Shown one piece after another: positions 9,612 through 16,586 of a DNA stretch of 37,728 bases; within the stretch, counting starts at the first letter, position 1; each line of letters starts with the position of its first letter. Below the pieces are notes generated by a model. It made no database searches, was not told the DNA's origin, and saw only the letters and a program-made list of their open reading frames with translations. This DNA comes from Candidatus Thorarchaeota archaeon. GTDB taxonomy: Archaea > Asgardarchaeota > Thorarchaeia > Thorarchaeales > Thorarchaeaceae. The position numbers were made by a program, and so were the translations under genes. The stretch spans positions 1 to 37,728 of the forward strand of contig SDOA01000028.1 in the NCBI GenBank assembly GCA_004524595.1, written 5' to 3'.

Positions 9612-11291
9612 TTATTGAATCATGCTATCAGTATCTGAAAACAAAATCTCATCTCGAAGAAGGCGTCTTGTGGATTTCACAGAGATTATTGGATACAATT
9701 CAACATTAGTGTCCTTAATGGATGAGATGAGGGGTTTTCTCCAACTAGTGGGAGAACTTACAACTGCACAAGCAACATCTTGAGAAACAAACATTGTAGC
9801 TTCAAGAGACCCTTGTATTAGCTCGTTCAATTCTTCGTGGGGGCCACGAAGAAGAAATTCTTGCTCGATACCAAGGTGATAAAATTCAGGTAGAAACACA
9901 ATATGCCCTTTCTGAACAAGATTGTTAACTATCATTGGAGAACCAATAAGTGTATTCGATAATATGTCAAGCTCACCGAGAGTTAGACGATCCAAAATAG
10001 CACGTTCTTTGACATCGATGCTTCGATTATCATCTATTGTCAAAGTAGCTTTGTATGTTCCTCTAACAGATGAGCTCTTACCAACTGTCTTCAAAGCTCG
10101 TCTTACTATGTCCCGACCATGAGATATTAGACCTCCAGAAGATGGGTAGATATCGTTAATATTCAACCAGTATTCAATCGAAGTTATTCGTTCAGTTCCA
10201 GAAGTGCCAATTTGTAAATATTCACTTCTCCGCCCCATATTATATTGCACTTCAGCCCAGGACGCAGGATTCGTAGAATCAGCAGTTGCAATGTTAAGTG
10301 ATATCCCTAGAACAGAGGGATCACAGAGAACTCTTGGTGCTAGATGAACCGAGTCGAGTGAATAACGCATTTTTTCTAATTGTCGTGGATTTGATAGAGT
10401 CTTACAGAAACCTTCAATCACATGAAAATCTTGAGTACTAAGATGAATTATGTATGAATCATGAACCACTGTAATGATCTCTTTCAAAATATTGTAATCT
10501 AGATCGCTTGTTGCTTCATTTAGGATAGTTTTCAACCAACCAAAGCTATCTGAGCCATATGTTGATTGATGTTTCGTAAAGTGAGTAACTAATGAAAACC
10601 AATCTGTGTTCAAACTATTCTTTCGCCATTCTTGCAACCATAATTTCCTGACAGGTTCTTTCAGTAGTGATACACCAATTGCGTTTCCGATTGAGCATGC
10701 TGCTTGAGATGACCATCTTGATTTGTCGAGATGAACTAGAAACCCTGTTCGAAGCAAAAGTCCTTCAAGCCAGTTTTGAGAGAGTGAATGTTCCTCAAAG
10801 ATGAATTCACTATCATCATTAAACTGAAAACCAAAACGCTGTGATTTTTCCGAAATGTTAGACTTTGTCACAAAAATATCAGGAAAGGTGGGTTCTTTTG
10901 TTGCGAGAAATCGTGAAACCTTACGGATGGCTTTACCAAGTGCGTTTCGAAGCTCCTGTGTTGCTTCAATTCGAAGTTCTTCTGGAGTGAGAGGCTTTGT
11001 CTTCTCAAATTTTACAACAAGCTTTGAACTCTTTCTTATCGTGTGATAAGCATCTGGTTCAAGATTTTCTCCAATGACCATGACTCCTGCAGCATTAAAG
11101 AAATAGACACGAACCCGATCTAGTGAAATTATTGCTACAAGAAACAATATACCTTTTAGTTGTTGGAAATATTTCCGTATCACTGCAGCTTTGACTCGCA
11201 ATACCTCAACGGATTTTGCTCCACTCTCCTTAAACTGTTGCTCTCCAAATGCTGCTATAGTTTTAGGTATATCTCTCGAACTCTTTGACAT
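9612..11291 (-). CDS. Unrecognised protein, 559 aa
   Basis: I do not recognise a family. The protein looks soluble: there is no signal peptide, and only one short hydrophobic stretch near residue 45 (LFLVAIISLDRVRVYFF) that reads like a buried beta-strand. An N-terminal alpha/beta part and a Lys/Arg-rich helix (about 90-125) are followed by a long alpha/beta region. The start is set at the ATG at 11291 because GAGGTG lies seven bases upstream. A longer version from 11321 lacks such a site. A TATA-like sequence (complement of about 11326-11338) fits a short leader. It is convergent with the GTPase and divergent from the small membrane protein at 11344. Probably lineage-specific. Confidence 0.75.
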   Translation of the reverse strand: MSKSSRDIPKTIAAFGEQQFKESGAKSVEVLRVKAAVIRKYFQQLKGILFLVAIISLDRVRVYFFNAAGVMVIGENLEPDAYHTIRKSSKLVVKFEKTKPLTPEELRIEATQELRNALGKAIRKVSRFLATKEPTFPDIFVTKSNISEKSQRFGFQFNDDSEFIFEEHSLSQNWLEGLLLRTGFLVHLDKSRWSSQAACSIGNAIGVSLLKEPVRKLWLQEWRKNSLNTDWFSLVTHFTKHQSTYGSDSFGWLKTILNEATSDLDYNILKEIITVVHDSYIIHLSTQDFHVIEGFCKTLSNPRQLEKMRYSLDSVHLAPRVLCDPSVLGISLNIATADSTNPASWAEVQYNMGRRSEYLQIGTSGTERITSIEYWLNINDIYPSSGGLISHGRDIVRRALKTVGKSSSVRGTYKATLTIDDNRSIDVKERAILDRLTLGELDILSNTLIGSPMIVNNLVQKGHIVFLPEFYHLGIEQEFLLRGPHEELNELIQGSLEATMFVSQDVACAVVSSPTSWRKPLISSIKDTNVELYPIISVKSTRRLLRDEILFSDTDSMIQ

Positions 11292-11343
11292 GCAACACAC
11301 CTCTTTAGATTGTTGTATCATTCTAAGATAAAGATAAGGACAA

Positions 11344-11559
11344 ATGATGCCAGATGCAACAGCTTTAATTCCTTTTACTATTCATCAATCAAGATTTAGA
11401 ATGCTACAATTTGATATGACATTGATTGCGATTTGGTATATAGTACCATTGAGCCTCCTTTTTCTTAGAGCAGCCTATGCAGGATACAAGACAAAACGAA
11501 AAAAGAACGAGCTCAAACGTGTAGAAGAGAAATCTACACCTTTTACTAGTAAACTTTAG
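11344..11559 (+). CDS. Small single-pass membrane protein, 71 aa
   Basis: Short ORF encoding one membrane helix (about residues 24-46, MTLIAIWYIVPLSLLFLRAA), then a strongly basic tail (YKTKRKKNELKR), which predicts a cytoplasmic C-terminus. AAGGA lies four bases before ATG 11344 and seven before ATG 11347, so the second ATG may be the true start. It is divergent from the 559-aa orphan. It ends seven bases before the end of the convergent 156-aa gene. No family recognised. The hydrophobic-then-basic pattern and the ribosome site are the reasons for calling it real. Confidence 0.55.
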   Translation: MMPDATALIPFTIHQSRFRMLQFDMTLIAIWYIVPLSLLFLRAAYAGYKTKRKKNELKRVEEKSTPFTSKL

Positions 11560-11566
11560 AATCGTC

Positions 11567-12037
11567 CTAATTATTAACAGAATCTGTTTCAGGGTACATC
11601 GGAAGCAAGATGTCCCGTGTGGGTGTTGTATTCATGACAATATCCAAAGTTTCATCATTCCTCATGAGAATACAACCAAGAAATTCGTATTCATATTTAT
11701 CAAGTCGAATATTTACTCCACGTCTTGGAATTTGGGTAAGAAGAAGAATGATAGAAAAGTTCCCCCTTGGTAATTGATTCAAAATTCCTCGTTTCATATC
11801 AGGTTCAAGCTCACCTTCAAGCTGTCGTGTCATGATACCTCTTTCAATGAAGTTGTAACGAATCCTCTCAAAATCGCCGCTAGAACTTTTCTTGGGACGA
11901 ATAAATGAGATAGAGTACCCTAACCGTTTCAAAGAATTATAACCAATCAGAGTTCTGAAGAGTGGTGGTGATAATACGTCCAACTCGACTTTTCTGAGTT
12001 CGATAACATCGTCATCTCTTCGTACTTTGAGGTTCAT
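11567..12037 (-). CDS. Hypothetical protein, 156 aa
   Basis: No family recognised. The protein is soluble, alpha/beta and rich in charged residues, with an N-terminus of alternating strands (MNLKVRRDDDVIELRKVELD) and a beta-rich middle (FSIILLLTQIP, then GVNIRLDKYEYEFLGCILM). There is no Cys cluster, signal peptide or membrane helix. The ATG at 12037 has only a weak GTGAAG upstream. It is convergent with the small membrane protein. The gene upstream on the same strand lies 147 bases away, so it is probably transcribed alone. Confidence 0.7.
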   Translation of the reverse strand: MNLKVRRDDDVIELRKVELDVLSPPLFRTLIGYNSLKRLGYSISFIRPKKSSSGDFERIRYNFIERGIMTRQLEGELEPDMKRGILNQLPRGNFSIILLLTQIPRRGVNIRLDKYEYEFLGCILMRNDETLDIVMNTTPTRDILLPMYPETDSVNN

Positions 12038-12184
12038 TTACTTCACATTTCCAAGTCTATCTTATTTGAGGATATTACGAACATACTCCTATGTAAAGGA
12101 TTCTGAATAATCATTCCGCAATTACACGTTCTATAAGTAAAAGAGCTATTTTAATGTCAACCTCGTTTACTAACATCCGATAAT

Positions 12185-13054
12185 TCAAAGCAGTTCGTTT
12201 GCCCTCCTAAATTCTAATACCAAAATCGAACTGAGTTCAGGATCACTTTTCTTTGCTCCAAGTGGAATCCACCCACCATCGCTATTTTGAGCCTGAATAA
12301 TCAACTCGATTCCATTCTCGAGTATTTCTTTCTCTCGTTCAGTTTGCGGCTTTCCAAATGCGGTCAGGTCAGCCATATCGAAGATGGATTTTGATTTCAA
12401 ACATTCTGAGAGGTGTTGTAACAACGCAGCTCTACCGCTAACATACACTTTATTGTCTTCAGGTACACCAATAGTTTTCAGTCCATGAAGAATGTTACCA
12501 GTTGCGAGAGGATCAGAGATATTTCGATCAATAAAATCAGGCCAATGGCCATCTTCATACTGAGAATGAAGTAAGAAATCCCGAGCACGTTTCAATCGAT
12601 CTTCTTCAGCGTAATTTACAAGAGATAATGCTTCGAGTGCTTTACCAGTTAACCAAGTGATGCTCTTTCCAACTGGATACCAATCTCTACCAATTCCGCC
12701 CCATTTATCTTCAATATAGGGATCGAGTAATAAAGATTCAGCGAAACCACCATCATTTTTCTGACGTGTGACAAGAAAAGATGACATTCCATCAATCAGG
12801 TCTTTATATTTGTCTTTGAACTTGACGAGCAAAGTTAGCAACTCTGCAGTCTCTTTTACAGAACTTGGCGCACCTCTCCTAAAACCAAAGGGGATGCCAC
12901 CATCAGAATTTTGGATTGTCTTCAGCTCATTCATGATTTCATCCTGAAGAGCAGGTGGGATTTTGTTGTCAGCATTAATCAATCGCACTTTGTCAGCGAT
13001 GTTTCCGTTCGATAATAAGAAGCTCTGATAATCGTAATGAAGTTCATGTCCCAT
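12185..13054 (-). CDS. Prenyltransferase/squalene-cyclase-like alpha-alpha toroid repeat protein
   Basis: Protein of 289 aa built from repeats of the terpenoid-cyclase/prenyltransferase toroid type. QW-like motifs occur at about residues 48 (QNSDGG), 98 (QKNDGG), 165 (QYEDGHW) and 256 (QNSDGGW), each followed by a helix pair. It lacks a visible DxDD or other cyclase catalytic motif, and at under 300 residues it is far shorter than squalene cyclases. It may be a stand-alone toroid domain with a binding or unknown enzymatic role. Start: the ATG at 13054 has a full AAAGGAGG eleven bases upstream. The ATG at 13093 would add 13 residues but has no ribosome site. No signal peptide, so probably cytoplasmic. 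Confidence 0.75.
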   Translation of the reverse strand: MGHELHYDYQSFLLSNGNIADKVRLINADNKIPPALQDEIMNELKTIQNSDGGIPFGFRRGAPSSVKETAELLTLLVKFKDKYKDLIDGMSSFLVTRQKNDGGFAESLLLDPYIEDKWGGIGRDWYPVGKSITWLTGKALEALSLVNYAEEDRLKRARDFLLHSQYEDGHWPDFIDRNISDPLATGNILHGLKTIGVPEDNKVYVSGRAALLQHLSECLKSKSIFDMADLTAFGKPQTEREKEILENGIELIIQAQNSDGGWIPLGAKKSDPELSSILVLEFRRANELL

Positions 13055-13190
13055 CTTTGTTAGGTCCTCCTTTGAAGGATTGAACAATCCCATAAAAAAC
13101 GAGATTGTAAAATGAGTTAAGATAACATTCAGATTTACCTTTAATTGCTAGATATATTACGGATTACTTGATATTAAAGATATCAGTGTG

Positions 13191-13463
13191 TCAATCCTCA
13201 CCATCTATCTCAAAATATTCCAAAATTTCTTTTCGTCGTTCACGTCGCTCATCTTCGGTCATTTCATCTGATTGACGAGATTCCTCTTCAACGACAACTA
13301 TCTTTTCTCGTGGAGAATGTTTAATCCTATACTCAACCTTGTAAGCTGGGTCAGCTTTAATGGACTTCTCATGCCCACATTCACGACACTTTAGAACAGG
13401 ATTCTTTTGGTCATCATCTTTTTTTGGGAGCATCAAAGCACCACATTTCTCACAGAATTCCAA
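13191..13463 (-). CDS. RPB9/TFS-type N-terminal zinc-ribbon protein, 90 aa
   Basis: Small zinc-binding protein matching the first zinc ribbon of archaeal transcription factor S and RNA polymerase subunit RPB9 (RpoM family). CxxC at residues 4-7 (FCEKCGALMLPKK) is paired with a second CxxC about 20 residues on (LKCRECGHEKS). The rest is a strand-like part (YKVEYRIKHSPREKIVVV) and a charged helix (about 63-85). The C-terminal zinc ribbon with the acidic Asp-Glu pair that gives TFS/TFIIS its cleavage-stimulating activity is absent. This is therefore either a divergent RPB9-like subunit or a decoy, not a normal TFS. It begins with TTG at 13463, supported by GGGGAG about eight bases upstream. A monocistronic gene between two spacers. 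Confidence 0.75.
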   Translation of the reverse strand: MEFCEKCGALMLPKKDDDQKNPVLKCRECGHEKSIKADPAYKVEYRIKHSPREKIVVVEEESRQSDEMTEDERRERRKEILEYFEIDGED

Positions 13464-13663
13464 GTATATTTCTCCCCTATGGATTTAGGTTCTCGCGTAC
13501 GGCACGGGTCTTCATTTAAGTTTGACGATTAAGCCTTCGTAGGTTATACGTGAAATCAAATAAAGTTGTAGACTGAAGGAAAGACTTATGATAACGGTGT
13601 TTTGTGCACGGCTCTCAGTATAAACTATAACTATAGAGTGATGTGAAGAAGGAAGAGATTACT

Positions 13664-14995
13664 ATGGTGCGAATTAAACCATTTCGAGCATATCGGTTTG
13701 TCGAGTCAAAAGTAGGTAAATTGGAACATGTTGTAACTCCGCCCTATGACATAATCAAAGGTGCAAAGGTTGACGAATTACAAGGATTGTCTAAATACAA
13801 CATGGCTTGGATTATAAAAAATAAACCTAGAGATGATGATACTGCTGATAATAACCAGTATACAAGAGCTAGAAATCACTTCAATGAGTGGATTGCAGAA
13901 GGAGTGCTCAAACAGGATGAAACAGAATCATACTATGTCTATGGTCAGGACTTCGAAATAAGTGGGAAGAAACTCTTTCGATTTGGTTTCATCGGACTCA
14001 TCGAGTTAGAAGACTTTGCCAAAGTTGCCCCGAGTTCAGGTCAATTCTCAGGGGTGTTACAACATGAAGAAACACTTCCTAAAGATATCGTTGATAGATT
14101 GAGTCTTTGTAGAAGTGCAATGGCACATTTTGGGCAAATCTTTGTCATCTATCCAGATCATGAAGGAAGTGTTGATAGCATTCTCAAGAAGAATATGAAG
14201 AAAGATCCTATTGCGGATGTTAGTGACTCTGAAGGAGTACGACATCGAATTTGGTTAGTTGATGATAAGAATGATGTTGCTAAAATATCAGAAAACATGC
14301 TAGATAAGTATGTCATCATTGCTGATGGACATCATAGGTACAAAACCGCTCTCACACTCTCAAGCGAAAACCCGGACTTGGAAACAGCCAGATTCAGAAT
14401 GCTTACATTTGTAAATATCTCAAATCCAGGTCTTGTTGTTCTACCTACACATAGACTTGTCCAGAATCTTGAGATATTTTCGAAAGAAAAACTTGTAGAA
14501 GAAATCAAACATTATTTTGACCTCGAAGTGTTTGATAACAAAGATCAAATGTTCGACCTTATGGACAAGATGTTCAAAGAAGGAAGACATGCATTTGGTC
14601 TGTTCATGAATGATGATAAATTCTATTCATTTACATTACGTGATAATAGAATAATGGACGAGATTTTGCCAGATAAATCGTCAGAATTAAGGCGACTTGA
14701 TGTCACAATACTCCATTCTCTCGTTCTTGATAAAATACTTGGAATAGACAAAGAGAAATTACTTCAGGGAACTATGAAGGGTGGCGGCTTCGTGGTCTAC
14801 ATCAAGGGCATAGGAGATGCAGTGGACGAGTCAATTAACACTGTTAAGGAAAGTGCACAAGCCGTCTTCTTTATGAACCCGACACGCATTCAGGAAGTCG
14901 AGGCAGTTTCAAAGAATTTTGAAGTCATGCCTCAAAAAAGCACATTCTTCCACCCAAAGATCTGGACAGGATTCACAATTAACAAATTACGGTGA
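13664..14995 (+). CDS. DUF1015 family protein, serine-biosynthesis-linked
   Basis: Cytoplasmic protein of 443 aa in the DUF1015 family. Family hallmarks are the N-terminal IKPFRAYR, the PPYD segment (VVTPPYDII, about residue 30), and the conserved DGHHRYKTA block (Asp221, His223, His224, Arg225), a likely active or metal site. The biochemical activity is not established to my knowledge. The genes often sit beside serine-pathway genes (from memory). Here the stop overlaps the start of serC, which supports that link. ATG 13664 is chosen over the upstream GTG at 13643 because AAGGAAGAG precedes it at good spacing and it starts the conserved part. A TATA-like stretch near 13617-13630 would place transcription about 15 bases before the ATG. 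Confidence 0.88.
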   Translation: MVRIKPFRAYRFVESKVGKLEHVVTPPYDIIKGAKVDELQGLSKYNMAWIIKNKPRDDDTADNNQYTRARNHFNEWIAEGVLKQDETESYYVYGQDFEISGKKLFRFGFIGLIELEDFAKVAPSSGQFSGVLQHEETLPKDIVDRLSLCRSAMAHFGQIFVIYPDHEGSVDSILKKNMKKDPIADVSDSEGVRHRIWLVDDKNDVAKISENMLDKYVIIADGHHRYKTALTLSSENPDLETARFRMLTFVNISNPGLVVLPTHRLVQNLEIFSKEKLVEEIKHYFDLEVFDNKDQMFDLMDKMFKEGRHAFGLFMNDDKFYSFTLRDNRIMDEILPDKSSELRRLDVTILHSLVLDKILGIDKEKLLQGTMKGGGFVVYIKGIGDAVDESINTVKESAQAVFFMNPTRIQEVEAVSKNFEVMPQKSTFFHPKIWTGFTINKLR

Positions 14996-16083
14996 GTAAA
15001 ATGACAAAAAGAGTTTACAACTTTTACCCAGGCCCCGCAACCCTACCTCTCCCCGTACTTCAAAGAGCCAAGGATGAGTTATTGGACTTTGCAGGAACTG
15101 GAATGTCTGTAATGGAAATATCACATCGTTCCAAAGAATGGGAAAAAGTCATGTTGGAGGCCGATGGTCTTGTAAGAGAAATCATGGGCGTACCTTCTGA
15201 CTACAAAGTGATGTGGCTTGGAGGAGGAGCATCAACTCAATTTCTTATGGTTCCAGTTAACCTTCAAGTCACGGGAAAACCTATGGAATATGTGAATACT
15301 GGAGGTTGGTCAAAGAAAGCCATCAAAGAAGCAGGATTCTACGGCGATGTCAAAGTCATTGCATCTTCAGAGGACGAAAACTTCAGTTATATTCCGAAAC
15401 ATGTGGCTTTTAGTGATAATGCGGCCTACGGTCATATTACAAGTAACAACACACTCTATGGAACTGAATGGCATAATTGGCCAAAAGTACCATCTGACGT
15501 ACCACTAATCTGTGACATGTCATCAGATCTAATGGCAAAGAAAATTGATGTCAAGGACTTTGGAGTTATCTATGCAGGAGCACAGAAAAACCTTGGTCCT
15601 GCTGGTGTCACATTGATTATTGCACGTGAAGATCTGCTAAACCGAGTGCCTGAAAAGACACCTACTATGTTAAAATGGATGACTCATGCGAAAGATTCAA
15701 TGTACAATACACCTCCTGTGTTTGCCATCTACATGGCAAAACTATCCCTTGAATATCTTAAGGAAATAGGAGGCGTAAAAGAGATTGAGAAACGTAATCG
15801 TGAGAAAGCGAAGATCCTCTATGATGTGATTGACAAATCTGACGGATTTTACAAAGGTCATGCTAAACCTGATTCTCGTTCTCTGATGAATGTTACTTTC
15901 ACAATGACAACACCTGAACTTGAAGAGAAATGCAATGCAGAAGCAGTCCCGCACAATCTAATTGGTTTGAAGGGACATCGCTCCGTTGGTGGGATGCGAG
16001 CTTCAATCTATAATGCAATGCCTCTTGAAGGCGTTAAGAAACTTGCAGAATTTCTGAAGGACTTTCAAGCAAGAAATCAATAA
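14992..16083 (+). CDS. serC: Phosphoserine aminotransferase
   Basis: PLP enzyme of serine biosynthesis that exchanges 3-phosphohydroxypyruvate and glutamate for phosphoserine and 2-oxoglutarate. The 363-aa length is typical. Visible hallmarks are the N-terminal YNFYPGPATLP, the PLP-phosphate region GGGASTQF, the Asp-Met-Ser-Ser segment that holds the cofactor ring, and the Schiff-base lysine Lys199 in GAQKNLGPAG. The C-terminal GLKGHRSVGGMRAS binds substrate phosphate. GTG 14992 overlaps the preceding stop (GTGA), implying coupled translation. ATG 15001 is an alternative start that costs three residues. It forms a two-gene operon with DUF1015 and is followed by a hairpin and T-run. Confidence 0.95.
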   Translation: MSKMTKRVYNFYPGPATLPLPVLQRAKDELLDFAGTGMSVMEISHRSKEWEKVMLEADGLVREIMGVPSDYKVMWLGGGASTQFLMVPVNLQVTGKPMEYVNTGGWSKKAIKEAGFYGDVKVIASSEDENFSYIPKHVAFSDNAAYGHITSNNTLYGTEWHNWPKVPSDVPLICDMSSDLMAKKIDVKDFGVIYAGAQKNLGPAGVTLIIAREDLLNRVPEKTPTMLKWMTHAKDSMYNTPPVFAIYMAKLSLEYLKEIGGVKEIEKRNREKAKILYDVIDKSDGFYKGHAKPDSRSLMNVTFTMTTPELEEKCNAEAVPHNLIGLKGHRSVGGMRASIYNAMPLEGVKKLAEFLKDFQARNQ

Positions 16084-16090
16084 TCAAGTA

Positions 16091-16123
16091 GGAGGGATTA
16101 CCCCTCCACTCTCTCTTTTTCTT
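16091..16123 (+). terminator. Hairpin plus T-rich tract after serC
   Basis: A six-base-pair GC stem (GGAGGG 16091-16096 with CCCTCC 16102-16107, five-base loop) is followed by a pyrimidine-rich, T-ending stretch. It lies eight bases after the serC stop. Archaeal termination relies mainly on the T-run, so the stem may or may not matter. Confidence 0.5.
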
Positions 16124-16127
16124 AAAG

Positions 16128-16463
16128 TTATACTTTCTTTTTACGTGTGAATTTAGATACAGCATTCTCTAGTTCCTTTATCATTAGAGGAACGTCAATA
16201 TCATTCATAAGGCCTTTGTAGGTTCGACGCATACGGACACCACTTACATTCACATCAATATTTCGCATTCCACGCTCACCAAAAAATGTCTTGAGAGATG
16301 AGGCAATTGGGATCAAAACACCACCAGGTAATCTACTAGAGAGGTATTCAGCACAACAACCACAATTGATAATGATAATTGTGTTCTCATTATCTGTGAG
16401 TACCTCAACAGGCATCTCTCTTTTTGAACCAAGTTTTAAGGTGAACTCACCGAGCTGTCTCAT
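16128..16463 (-). CDS. Hypothetical protein with a CGCC motif, 111 aa
   Basis: Not recognised. A soluble alpha/beta protein with three close cysteines (NCGCCAEYLSS, about residues 33-36), directly after a hydrophobic strand (NTIIIIN). This could be a redox or metal site. The C-terminal third is a helix ending in a basic tail (KFTRKKKV). A TATA-like TCTTATATG (complement of about 16514-16522) lies roughly 55 bases before the ATG. It is convergent with the serC operon. The ATG at 16463 has no strong ribosome site. Confidence 0.7.
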   Translation of the reverse strand: MRQLGEFTLKLGSKREMPVEVLTDNENTIIIINCGCCAEYLSSRLPGGVLIPIASSLKTFFGERGMRNIDVNVSGVRMRRTYKGLMNDIDVPLMIKELENAVSKFTRKKKV

Positions 16464-16586
16464 AATACTGCCCCATGGATTTTATCGAGGTCACTTTGGC
16501 AACGTGTGATGTACATATAAGACCTGCTCAGACTGCAAGTCCATTGGCTTGTTTTAACATATCATATGGTCAAATGGTTTACGGTA

